The notes under the pieces were generated by a model that worked only from the letters and a program-made list of their open reading frames with translations, did no database searches and was not told the origin of the DNA. From Nymphaea colorata (taxonomy: Eukaryota > Streptophyta > Magnoliopsida > Nymphaeales > Nymphaeaceae), in the NCBI RefSeq assembly GCF_008831285.2, contig NC_045139.1:19356392-19420391 (forward strand): a DNA stretch of 64,000 nt, in the 5' to 3' direction. The first letter of the stretch is position 1. Every line of letters begins with the position of its first letter. A program made the position numbers and the translations under genes. This document shows, piece by piece, positions 24,971 through 36,997 of this stretch.

Positions 24971-25331
24971 CTTGCCATTTTCCTAAGAAATTTTCACTCT
25001 TATCGCTTTTGCGCAAAACAAATGGACCCCAACTTAATTCATCGAGCGCTATTCATTTCCTTTCTCGCCGAAGCCGGCGTATAACCACCGCATGTTTCGC
25101 ACATGAGTGTGGTCAGAATGGAGAAAGGTAGTCTCATATGGTGAAAATGTAAAGTCCAGGAAACCTACCTTGCCTGTTGCTTTCTCAGATTTTGTCGTCA
25201 ACTCTAAATTATCACTCTGTGCTTGTTGCCTACTCACTTACATACTTAGAGGGGCGGAGTTAGGAATTTTTTGTCGCACCGGCCAAATTATAGTTCCAAA
25301 ATTTTAACAAGAGCCGAAATAGAAATTTAAA

Positions 25332-25373
<42 letters not shown>

Positions 25374-26200
25374 CTAAATGGTTTTAGATTTACATATAAA
25401 TTTTTAATTTTTTTAAAGCATAAGTGCCCCCTAACGGCCCCTGCATACTTGTATGAGTGCCACATAAAGTTCAATCTAAGAAAACAAAAATATCAGCAAC
25501 AGGTCACCAAAAGTTCAATACATACGAACGATTGTCCTAAGATGTCAATATAAAAGTAAGTATTTTTGTTACTCTATGTCAGTAATTGCCCATATGTTGC
25601 CCTGAGATGCACTTAGGGATGTCAACGGATCAGATTTGAATTAGATGAATCATTAACAGTATCTACTTTTTTTGGATAATTACATATTCGGATTCGAATT
25701 AGGATTCAAATTTGAATATGAATAAAGAAAAGTAATATATGAATCTGAATATGCATCAAAAATACGATTTCATAATCCGAATCCAATTTTTACATTCATA
25801 TGCAAAGCTGAATTTTGCACCTAATTTGACCAATTTTAATGTAAAAAAATTAGATGTTGGATATTTGTTTATAAATAAATCTGATCCAAATCCAATTTTT
25901 ACATTTCATATCCAAACCCAAAATCTGAAATTTTCACCGAATTTGACCCATTTCAAAATGTAAGAGCATTAAAAGTAACATGTTTGTTTACAAATAAATC
26001 TAATCCAAATCCGACCGGTTGTCATTTCTTAACTCTGAATCCGATATGATTTCTTAATCAGATATTAAATTCTTTTCCATATCCGTTTTTTTCTGGAATG
26101 GTCTGTTCTGATATCCGATCCAAATCAAATATATTGGCACCTACACTTCATGACACCCCACAGGCACAATCTTTGCTTAGTGCAAAATTTTTTGCTAAAT
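24971..26200. repeat. Unit 1 of a 1.3-kb direct duplication
   Basis: The unit starts CTTGCCATTTTCCTAAG and ends near GCACAATCTTTGCTTAGTGC. It repeats with high identity at 26265-27482, at an offset of about 1.29 kb. It contains one MITE (25250-25442), a (TA)n tract (25336-25370) and a GGATATCCGATCC-type AT-rich repeat (25615-26130). The TA tract is much shorter in unit 2. Confidence 0.88.
25250..25442. mobile_element. MITE of the AGGGGCGGAGC family, copy B
   Basis: The element begins AGGGGCGGAGTTAG and ends ACGGCCCCT. CATACTTA on the left and CATACTTG on the right flank it as a probable target-site duplication. The interior includes a (TA)n tract. It sits inside duplication unit 1, so it was probably present before the duplication. 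Confidence 0.6.
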
Positions 26201-26264
26201 TTTTGCAAGCTCATGAATGAACCAAACAAGCCAAGTCTTTCCAATAAATTTTTACAACTCCATT

Positions 26265-27482
26265 CTTGCCATTTTCCTAAGAAATTTTCACTCTTATCAC
26301 TTTTGCGCAAAACAAATGGACCCCAATTTAATTCATCAAGCGCCATTCATTTCCTTTCTCGCCGAAGCCGGCGTATAACCACCGCATGTTTCGCACATGA
26401 GCACGGTCATAATGGGGAAAGGTAGTCTCATATGGTGATGTAAAATCCAGGAAACCTACCTTGCATGTTGCATTCTCAGATTTTGTCGTCAACTCTAAAT
26501 TATCACTCTGTGCTTGTTGCCTACTCACTTACATACTTGCAGGGGCCGAGTTAGGAATTTTTTGTCGCACCGGCCAAACTATAGTTTCAAAATTTTAACA
26601 AGAGTCGAAATAAAAATTTAAAAACTTTATATATATAGCAAACTAAAAGGTTTTAGATTTACATATAATTTTTTAAAGTTTTTAAAGTATGAGTGGCCCC
26701 TAAGGGCCCCTGCATACTTGTATGAGTGCCACGTAGAGTTTAATCTAAAAAAAAAAAAACAGCAACAGGTCACCAAAAGTTCAATACATACGAACGATTG
26801 TCCTAAGATGTCAATATAAAAGTAAGTATTTTTGTTACTCTATGTCAGTAATTGCCCATATGTTGCCCTGAAATGCACTTTGGGATATCAACGGATTAGA
26901 TTTGCACCGGATGAGTCCTTAACTGTATCTACTTTTTTGGATAATTACATATTCGGATTCGAATTAGGATTCAGATTTGAATATGAATAAAAAAAAGTCA
27001 TATATGAATCCGAATATGCATCAAAAAACCGATTTCACAATCCGAATCCAATTTTTACATTCATATCCAAAGTTGAATTTTGCACCTAATTTGACCAATT
27101 TTAATGTAAGAACATTAGATGTTGGATATTTGTTTGCAAATAAATCTGATTTGTAAAATCTGATTTCACAATCCAAATCCAATTTTTACTTTCATATCCA
27201 AACCCGAAATCTGAATTTTTCACCGAATTTGACCAATTTCAAAATGTAAGAGCATTAAAAGTAAGATATTTGTTTACAAATAAATCTAATTCAAATCCAA
27301 TCGGTTGTCATTTCTTAAATCTGAATCCGATATGATTTCTTAATCAGATATTAAATTCTTTTCCATATCCATTTTTTTTTGAATGGTTTGTTCTGATATC
27401 TGATCCAAATCAAATATATTGGCATCTACACTTCGATGCCCCACAGGCACAATCTTTGCTTAGTGCAATTTTTTGCTAAATC
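26265..27482. repeat. Unit 2 of a 1.3-kb direct duplication
   Basis: This is a near-copy of 24971-26200 with scattered substitutions and small indels, separated from unit 1 by about 60 bp. Both copies share the MITE insertion and its flanks. Confidence 0.88.
26541..26711. mobile_element. MITE of the AGGGGCGGAGC family, copy C
   Basis: This is the unit-2 counterpart of copy B. It starts AGGGGCCGAGTTAG, ends GGGCCCCT, and is flanked by CATACTTG on both sides. It is shorter than copy B mainly because the TA tract is reduced. Confidence 0.6.
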
Positions 27483-27560
27483 TGCACACGTTACCAGACT
27501 CTATGCAGTGAAAAGTTTTCTTTGTCTCTCTAGGGCATTCAGCATATTTTAAAATATGAG

Positions 27561-27750
27561 AGGGAAGGGAGGCGGCAGAGGCCTTGGCTCCCTCTCATAT
27601 TTTAAAAATTTTAAAAATTTATATGTAAATTTAAAAAAATTTAGTTTAATATATATAAAAAATTTAAAAATTTATATTTCGACTCCTCTTAAAATTTTGA
27701 AACTACAATTAGCTTGGCCTTTGTAACAAAAAATTCGTGGCTTCGCCCCT
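27561..27750. mobile_element. MITE of the AGGGGCGAAGC family, copy D (inverted)
   Basis: Its right end, GTGGCTTCGCCCCT, is the complement of the family's left end. The interior repeats the motifs AAAATTTATATGTAAAT and AAAATTTTGAAACTA seen in other copies. The left end is diverged. Confidence 0.5.
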
Positions 27751-28503
27751 CGCATCAAGGATTTGAGAAATCTCACATGGACTAATGTGTCAAAGTAAGG
27801 ATTTAAGATCTTAAAACAAAAGGATATCAAATTTCTATTTGACATATTTGTAACAAGAGAACACAGGTTCAAACAGTTTGGTCTGTTCTGTAAATGAGGT
27901 TTTGAGATCCTATAAGAGAAGGATCGCACATTTCCATTTGATAGAATTGTAGTAAAAGAGGAGAGGGATTGAGATCCTTGGTCTGAAATTGCACACCAAG
28001 GGGGCGTTTGGACAAAGGAAAAGTTTTCCAGTGTTTGCTTCAAAGATTTATCGCGATTCAAACAAGTCCTAAGATGTGACGCATTGCGAAGTTCTTATGA
28101 AGCGGCACGACTTTTCAACTATTCCTTGTCGAATCAGATTGATAGGGGAGATCTCAGAGGTCAATTTATTTAGAGGGTGTTTGGATGACACATCGAAAAC
28201 TAGGTTTTACAGGCAAAACTTCGCCAAACCAGGTTTTTGGAATGTTTGCTACCAGGAGATTTGGGGTGGAGGAACTTCTTCTTTTGATAAAACCTAGTTT
28301 TGTGAAGGCACTAGAAAACTTGATTCCCCCAAGTTATTTGGAAAAAAACCAGATTTTGGTTGTGTTACTTAAACAAATAAACTAGGGTTTAGAAACTCAT
28401 TAAAAAACTAGGTATCATAAAGCCGAGTCGTCACAAAACTGGATTAAATGAGACTGTCATCCATTCAAACTGAGTTGCCACAAAACTAGGTTAAATGAAA
28501 GCT

Positions 28504-28690
28504 AGGGCGGAGCCAGAGGGCCCCGCATGGGTCCTGGCCCCACCTTTTTTTTTAAAAAATTTTACATGTAAATTTGAGAAAATTTTACTTATTTTATATA
28601 AAAATTTTGAAAAATGGTATTTCGGCATTGTGTCAAAATTTAGAAAACTTAATTCGACCCCATCATAAAAAAATTTCTTGCTCCGCTCCT
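28504..28690. mobile_element. MITE of the AGGGCGGAGC family, copy E
   Basis: The element begins AGGGCGGAGCCAGAGG and ends CTTGCTCCGCTCCT, a clear inverted repeat. It contains the family motif TTTACATGTAAAT. Target-site duplications are not clear. Confidence 0.55.
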
Positions 28691-30950
28691 GAGTGAAAGT
28701 GTCATGCATGCGCCCCCGAGTAATGCATACAGCAGCTCAACTCTTGACTCAATTCAGCTCCTCAAAATGCCGTCTGACCCAACGAATCAAACAAGGGCTT
28801 TTTTTCACCAGGCCAAGGCGTTTCCAATTATCTGACATGCAATTTGAATGTCAAAATTTTTATAAATGCAGTTTAGCTAGTCCGTTCAAGGTTTGAATCA
28901 CATCATTCTATCTAATGTACAATAACTTCCTTTAAGGATTTGAGGAGCCAAGCTTTGGCCCATCAACATAAATGGCATGACTAAATAGAATTTATGAAAA
29001 CTTTTCACACAGGCCAACTGCATTTCTTGAAAGTTTTGCAAGAGTCAAATTGGAATTTCTAAAAAGTTTAAAGTAGCAAAATTTTGTTTCTTAAAACCAT
29101 GATAGGAGCCATAGACCGTGTGGACACTGGACAGTCACCCTTTGGATGCTTTGGATGTTTCTTAAAAAAAACTCATGAAAAGTTTATTTCTTTTTGTTAT
29201 TAAATTATGCCGAAAGTATGCCCCATTTTATATTTATATTTATATTTAACGCTGATAAAAATGCTGGACCCTATCTACACATGGGAGATGCCCGGAGGGA
29301 AGGGGACCAAGGATGGGGAAGGGTCAGTTGGGGGGGCGCCTTGCCTGCCCACATCCCGCAATTTGAAGACATTGACATGAAAAAGAGGGAAGAAGGGAGT
29401 GATGTTTTCTTTTTCTTTTTTTTTGCTTTCTTATCTGTTTATTTGTTTATTATTTATGAGACTAAACTTTAGCTATTTTATGGGGCGCCATGCCAGGAAT
29501 AATGATGCAATCGTTTTAGATCCCCTTTTTGTTGTCATTTTTAAAATCTTTTATTTTATTTTTTGGGATAAGCTTTTAATTCAATTAGATCTATGTGGCG
29601 AAGTTAATTATTCATGATTTTGTAGCATATTGCTATTTATTTAGAATTAACTACAATTTTTAATTGATGAAAAAAATGAACAAAAACAAAACGAGGCCGA
29701 GTGTTATGGATGGCATTTCTGCTGCTAAAACTAGGTTTTTAGAGTGTTTGGATGCCATTAAAATTGGATTTCAAAAAAATTGGGCGATTTTCTTTAGAAA
29801 ACTTGGTTTTTGTAAAAAGAAGTGAAAGTACGTTATTTAAAAATCAGGTTTTGAATGTATCACCAAAAAAAAAAAAAATCAAAACCCATTGAAAGACTTG
29901 GTTTCCACAAAATTGTGCTAGATGCCAAAGAGCCTCTTAACAATAATAAGAACATTTTGTTTAAGGTAGATTCACATAACACTATATTTTATAGCATTTC
30001 ACTAAATTAAGTAGATTCATGAAATAGTAACAATTATGAATGCGGCCTTTGAATAATCTACATTTCTATTATCTCGAAAAATGTTATTACAATATCATCC
30101 ACTCTATTTATTATTTTTAGGGATCACTACCTTTTTTCACTTTATTGAAGGGTTAAAAATTATTCATAATATGATATCCATGTATAAACAACATCCTCCC
30201 ACCAAAATCCGTCCTTTTTACAACTCTGCAGTGTGTGGAGAATGAGACAAGGTTTTAAGCACATCGACTTGTAACAGAGCTTTCCATGCCTCACGGGTCG
30301 AGAATAAAGAGCCATTTGACCATAGTAAAATTCTGTTTTTACTGTCCATGTTCCAAATAATGCTCATGTTTTATGAAACATGGCACAATTATAAATATTG
30401 TTCTTAAAGCCAACAATTAAATGTTTGGTCCAATCACATAAAAAATATATATTTTCATAAGAACATACTGAACATCTTCATATATACATTTTCTTATCGA
30501 ATGTTCTTACATTTAACCACTTGAATTGAACACAAAAGAGACAGTTAAATGAAAAAAAAAAAAAAAGATTTCTAGCTATATATTTCGGGAGCAAACACTT
30601 CATTGAATGAACGTTTGGTAGTCCCATTTGGACGAGACAAATTTCAATTTCAAAATCTCAAAGTGGGTAGAAATGAACAGTAATAGACACTAACCTATTT
30701 CACATGTCACCTAACTCTCTCATTCAATAATAGTTATAATAAACATGAAACAATACTTGCTGTTTTAAGACAATATCTTAGTCTCGTTAGTCCAATTGCG
30801 AATAGCAATTTACTATATTATGTCGTTGTCGGAACGGGCTTATATTGCTTGGATACAAAACCATCTATATACTTCATCTTTAAAAATAGATGTATCTCGA
30901 AAGATACTAATGCTATAAATGTGACAAAAACTTAATTAAATTGCAAATTT

Positions 30951-31064
30951 TTTGAATGACATTATGCTTTATGTATTCTAAAATGGATACCGGGGGATAC
31001 TATGTGGTTTGAATGACATTACGCTTTATGTATTCTAAATTGAATACCGGGGGATACTATGTGG
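30951..31064. repeat. 58-bp tandem duplication
   Basis: Two adjacent copies carry GAATGACATTA(T/C)GCTTTATG and end in ATACCGGGGGATACTATGTGG. They differ at a few positions. Confidence 0.9.
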
Positions 31065-31105
31065 TAAAATTGTTAAGTTTTTTCATGAGGTGACTTCCTT
31101 TAATG

Positions 31106-31718
31106 TAGTGGGGGTGAACAACGATTTGAGCTGCTCGAGTTAAAGCTCGGCTCGTGAACAAGTTCAAGCCAAGTTATTTCCTTAACGAGTCGAGCTTGAG
31201 TTCATGAGTCGGCTCGTTCAAATAATCGAGTTGAGTTCGAGCTCAACATGTAACTGCCGAGTCGAGCTCGAGTTCATGAGTCGGCTCGTTCAAATAATCG
31301 AGTTGAGTTCGAGCTTGAACCTTAATCGATTTTGTCGACCCTTAATTAAGTCGATATATTCAAACAAGTTTACAAGTTTGTCAAGCTTTATTCGAGTCGA
31401 GCTCGAGCTTAACACAGAACGATGAATATCAATTATATTTTAACGAATTTGTCGAGCCTTAATAGAGTCGAACTTTACACGTAACTATGAATACTAATTC
31501 CATTCTACCGAGTTTGTCGAGCTTTAATCGAGTCGAGCTCAACACGTAACGACGAATATCAGTTATATTTAAACGAGTTTATCGAGCTTCAATCGGGTCG
31601 AACTCGAGCTCAACACGTGACTGCCGAGTCGAGCTGCTTCCATTGAGTTATTCTCGAGCTTGAGCTGAGTTCCAGTTGATTGAATTCTCGCTCGACTCGA
31701 CTGGTGTTCACCTCTACT
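31106..31718. mobile_element. TCGAG-rich element with GGTGAACA inverted ends
   Basis: The ends are inverted: AGTGGGGGTGAACA on the left and TGTTCACCTCTACT on the right. Between them, many copies of GAGTCGAGCTCGAG-type motifs occur, including a direct repeat of about 65 bp (near 31195 and 31260). It has no coding capacity. Flanking target-site duplications are not clear, so the class is undecided. Confidence 0.5.
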
Positions 31719-32814
31719 CTCATGTCCATGCCGTAGTCCAAACTTAGCCGGATGAATTCACCAATTATATATATATAAATATATATATATAGGACCGTAA
31801 AAAGATTAAATTTAATATATTATTTTTCCACTATTCTACTGCTGCAACGGCATTACCGGCATAGATTTTGCTCCCTCTCTCTAGAATTTTCTCTATAGTT
31901 AGTACCACTGCACTTGTCGGCCTCATCATTCACTCGACCACCCAACGATGATGACTTATAATTGCTCCGGAATTATATAAACGCCCTTTCCTGTCTCCTT
32001 CCTCTAGGCATTTTATGCAGGCATTCCGTACTTTTTTCCAGGAGTAATTGGTCATTTTACAAGTGGTTGTTTTTTCTCGACCTGCAGAGAACATCTTCCT
32101 CAGGCTAACTGAAAGAAACGACATTTCGAATTGCTGCTTGACTTAGTTCGAAATTACCGAACACTGTCTGCTATTAACACTTTCCAGTGGCATGCCATAA
32201 TGTAAAATCTACTTTGAAAAGATAGCAATTTATTTGAATATTTAGAAGAAAAAATCAAAGCCTACATTACAAGCTGAATTTGGGGTTATTTGAAAAATTG
32301 GCTCTTGAACCAGGCGAATCCCAAATTTTGTCCTCTAATTAAGGTGCCCTAAAATGTTAGATTTTTGTTTCTATATGAGATCCATGCATTCTTTAAACTT
32401 TCAATTTAATAACATTGCCATGTTTTCCTAAGTAGCTAAGTTTTACACTCCACTCTTTTATCAAGGTAGATACTCTATAGTGAAATTTGCATCAACAGCT
32501 AAAAGAAGGAAAGGAGAAAGAAAAGGGAGAGAAGGCCACACATGTTGAAGGTCAAATTTACAATTTTCTATGTGGTAACTAAAAGTATGAGAAATGTGAA
32601 AGTTCAGCAGCTAAATGATTTTTATCGAGACTTATAGAAGCTTAAGTTTCTGAAATTATTTAACATGTTAATTAGGAAAAACTACCGTTAGCCCATGAAA
32701 CTCCACTTGTATAGTAGATCCATTTTCCGAATCTCATCAACTTAACATCATGCGCTTGGAAGCCGTCAAAAGAAAAAAAGAAAAAAAATTGTGAATTAAT
32801 ACTAACTAACCAAA

Positions 32815-32818
<4 letters not shown>

Positions 32819-32894
<76 letters not shown>
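32819..32894. repeat. (TA)n(GA)n compound microsatellite
   Basis: A TA tract (32819-32852) runs directly into a GA tract (32853-32894). Near-identical sequences of about 35 bp containing CTAACTAACCAAAATGT flank the tract on both sides, so the microsatellite lies inside a small direct duplication. Confidence 0.92.
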
Positions 32895-32900
<6 letters not shown>

Positions 32901-34342
32901 TTGTGAACTAACACTAACTAACCAAAATGTCTATATATATATATATATATAAACGATGTGATGCTAAGATCATTTCGGACACATCGGACTAAATAATTCC
33001 ACAAAAAATTAGGTTCTATCCCGATTTGATCGCAAAATTGCTGGACTAAATAGGAAAATTGGGGGGAAACGAAAGGGTGCAGCAAGCAAGGGTTTTTTCG
33101 CAATTAATGCCGCTTTTTATTTATCGAAGGCCGTACGCCCGAAGCGCGTGACGAAGCGTCTCGGAAACACTTTTCCATAAAAGCCCCTGATGGGTCCCAC
33201 GTCACCAGCCGAAGCTCTGGCCATCGTGTTCGGTGAAAGACGAAGGGATGAAGCCCGAAAGGGTCATTTCACCACCAGCTGGGAATCTGAAGCGGAGAGT
33301 AGGGCAGACCAACGGGAGGAGCCACTTTGGGCCCCACCCGCCCTCGACCTGCACCCGTCAGGGATGCCGACGTGTCAGATGACGTGGAAAGTAAGCGAAA
33401 CGTGGACAGATCGCGAGTATGGACCCGCTCACACGGACACGAATCAAGCTAAGAAACAAAGGGATTTTGTTAAAATATTGATTATTAGAAATAATATCAT
33501 GGTACATGCAGGTATGATGTACGCGACAAAAGATGCTCATAATTATGTCTCACCGCTACTGTTCATGCATGTGTTGTTTAATTGTATAGATTTTACGAAG
33601 TTTTTAATCTGCGAAGATCCTCTGTTTAGTTACCGGTTTTCATGCACTAGAATTTCCTGATCACGACAAGATACGTATTCGTTTGTACTTGCAAAAGAAA
33701 TTTTTGAAAATCAATGATATTGGATTCTTCTGCAGATTCGAAAAAGAACTTGCAGTGAGTGTCTACGGAACGAGAACGGTACGATTAGGATCGATAAATT
33801 GTAGTTCATCACTATCTGATGGGTGCTTTCTACCGTAAGAGACGATTTACCGTGAAAGGTAGAAGGCGAGACAGTAGGAAAGAGTAGCCTATTTTGGTTT
33901 TTGGAAAATTTTTTGGCATCCGAATAGAGAAAGAGAGTTTGGAAGCGAGAGGGAAACTGTGGTGGTCGATTATGGATTCTGCTCGTTGGGAAAGGGTAGA
34001 TTTCTGTGGACACGAAGAGTAATGGCGTGTCATGGTGACGCAGATTCCGACGCGCCTTTGTCTTTCGGCTTTTATGTCTCTCTCTTTCCTTTTCTGCCTG
34101 GTTCGTCCTGCGTTAGCATGGATACACAGGACCAGTGAAGCGGCTCTTCCTTCCTTTTCCTCTCTCTCCTTCTACTCTTTTGCTTTTTCTGCGTCTCTCT
34201 TCTCTCCTTTTTCCTTTATTCACTGCGACACTATACATTATACGGAAAGAGAAAAGAGGAGCAAAACTTCTTCTCCCCTCTCTCTCGCCTTCCCTTTCCT
34301 TCACTCCCTCTCTCCTTGTGCAGGTTTTCCGATGAACATGTG

Positions 34343-34344
34343 AT

Positions 34345-34380
<36 letters not shown>

Positions 34381-34390
34381 ACACACACAC
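34343..34390. repeat. (CT)n(CA)n tract in the RopGEF leader
   Basis: A CT-rich tract ending in CACACACACA lies 40-85 nt upstream of the RopGEF start codon, within a longer pyrimidine-rich block (34130-34390). Such tracts are common in plant 5' leaders. Confidence 0.85.
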
Positions 34391-34427
34391 AGTGCTTTTT
34401 TCGGTGGTAGTGTTTTTTTGGGGGGCG

Positions 34428-36917
34428 ATGGGAAGCCTCTACACTGACGATGAGGATGATGGGCGGTGCGGGAGCTACAGCTTTAGCGCAGATGTCAGCG
34501 AGTCGGAGAGCTCGAGTCACGGCGACGTCGACGATCTCCGCGGGAACGGAGTGGCGAGCAGCTCGAGGACGAGCGTTTCGTATCCCGGGTGGTCAGTGGT
34601 GATGTCGGGCGCCGAGAATTCTGGATCCCCTGCAATGACGGGGGCTTCGGCGTCGGGTGGGGCGCCGCCTCTTTCGGTGGTTGGTGATGGGGATAGCGGG
34701 ATGTGGGTGGACGGAAAGGGGGAGAGAACGGAGATTGATCCCGCCGGTACGTCGTTGGGTGCTCTCCTTTTTTCTTTTATCTGGGTAACTGTTGCTTTTT
34801 CCGTTTCTTTTTGTTCTGAGGTTGCTAGTTGCAGAGGTTGAGTTGATGAAGGAACGATTCGCGAAGCTTCTCCTCGGGGAGGACATGTCCGGTGGGGGTA
34901 AGGGTGTTTGCACGGCCCTGGCGATCTCCAACGCCATCACCAATCTCTCCGGTAATGTCTTCCCACTCTATGTTTTGTTCTGATTCTTCTTTGCTTTGCC
35001 TTTTCTCGCCAGTTTCATTATTGCGTCATCAGTCTAAGATCTGTTCTGCCGTTAGAATTTGATTCCAGAATTGGGTATTTTTTGTTGTATCGAGTCGTTC
35101 AACTAAGTTCCTAGATCGTGTTATTTTGTTGTTTTTGAAAAATCGAGGAGTCTGTGTTTGTTGTAAAGTGTAAACTGATATTGTTAATCTGCCTACAGCG
35201 ACAGTATTTGGAGAGCTGTGGAGGCTAGAGCCATTGCCGCAGCAGAAGAAGGCATTATGGCGGCGTGAGATGGAATGGCTACTGTGTGTCAGTGACTCCA
35301 TTGTCGAGCTCATCCCCTCGTGTCAGGAATTTCCTGGTGGGAAGACTTTAGAGGTTCGTACACATTCATGATACTCTTTTTTGTTCCTGGTCTTATCTAA
35401 AATAAGCAGAATTAACTCATTGAGTTTTTCCGTTTTATTGTGCGTGGTGAAATCAGGTTATGATAACACGGCCGCGATCAGACTTGTACATTAACCTTCC
35501 TGCACTTAGGAAGCTTGACGCGATGCTCCTTGTAAGTTCCTTAACGATCTGCTGGACCGAATTCTCGGTGACTAATTCGTGTCCGGATTGAACCGATGTG
35601 GTCTTTGAACTGACTGACTATTTTGATTGATGGTCGTTAGGGCATACTTGATAGTTTCCGAGATACAGAATTCTGGTATGTTGATCGTGGGATAGTGGTT
35701 GATAATGTTGGCGATCCTTGTTGTTCCAAAAGGCGAACTTACCTTCGACAAGAAGAAAAATGGTGGCTTCCATGTCCGCAAGTGCCCCCTACTGGTTTAT
35801 CTGCTGATACGAGGAAAAGGTTGCAGCACTCAAAAGACTGCTTAAACCAAATTCTCAAGGCTTCCATGGCTATAAATAGCAGTGTATTAGCAGAAATGGA
35901 GATACCTGATGTCTACTTTGAGAGTTTGCCAAAGGTGAGAGTAACTGTCAAATTCTCAATGTTGTGCTTGCTTGTCGCCCCAAGTAATTTATTCATCTTC
36001 TATAAATAACCTTGTATGCGGCACTATATATATTATATAAAGGCTGTGGTGTAAAAAGCAGTATGCTTCCATTCCAATTGTGAAAAGCCTATGAACACTT
36101 TTAAGTAGCCACTCTGGTTGATCTCATGAATGCCCATAACCTTCAATTCATAAATAGTTGACGTCATACCTAAAAACTTCTATGTTAGCCAGTTTAATTG
36201 GAAAATATTGTTATCATTTATATTTGCATCATATTTACCATCATATCTGCACTTTGAGCTATTAATATAACATTTGAGTCTGCATTCCTTACCTTTGTAC
36301 ACAAATATGTTTTGTGAATATATCACATATCATGCTGCTGGCTCTCGTTATTGTTTACAAATGGTGTTTTGTGTGTTTTCCTTACTTAGATTTGATCCTA
36401 ATTCTTCATTAAGTTATAAGTAAGAACACAACAAATTGAAATGTCAATGCCTAGGTTCAGTGCCTTGAGAGTGTCATGCTTCGTTCATCAGCTAATAACT
36501 CAGAAAGTTGTCCATTTGTGTTTCAAAAATTTACAACTTTCATGAACCTTCTTATTTCATTTTTGCCCTCGATTTACCCATAACATGTTGTTTTCTTGTA
36601 TACCAGTTTTGAGCAGGCTAATTTTTATCCAAGTTACTTTAAAGTGGACACTGTCTTTTGGTTGTACTTTTGTGATGCCTGTGGGCTATCCGGTCTAACG
36701 TTATTAAGTTTTGGTTCCAAAAAGATTAATGTGAAGTTATATTCTGAAGGATGAATTTCAATGCAAACTATCATGAAGGATGAATCGACATTTGCATAGA
36801 GATTACACATTCGCTCCTCCAACCTTCACTAGACTTGCAGGTTGATGACACCAGAATCTTGCCCATGCTATGTTCAAATTACATGCTAAAACATTAAGCC
36901 ATGGATTCTGTCCACTG

Positions 36918-36997
<80 letters not shown>

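Larger units (their letters stand above)
21831..34100. other. 12-kb gene-free, repeat-rich region
   Basis: No gene is supported here. The region holds an 11-bp palindrome, GTGGGGCCCAC (22530-22540), a tRNA-like Pol III promoter relic (24592-24650), a 1.3-kb direct duplication (24971-27482), several MITEs, a 58-bp tandem duplication (30951-31064), a TCGAG-rich inverted-repeat element (31106-31718), a (TA)n(GA)n tract (32819-32894) and a GC-rich block with ACGT motifs (33120-33440). Open frames are short and do not look like known proteins. Confidence 0.6.

Noticed and set aside
27672-28061. 129-codon minus-strand frame
   Set aside because: It overlaps a MITE copy and repeat-derived sequence; composition fits non-coding AT-rich DNA.
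33190-33660. 156-codon plus-strand frame upstream of RopGEF
   Set aside because: Its first half is GC-rich and its second half AT-rich with no domain or splice support; more likely regulatory sequence than a protein gene.
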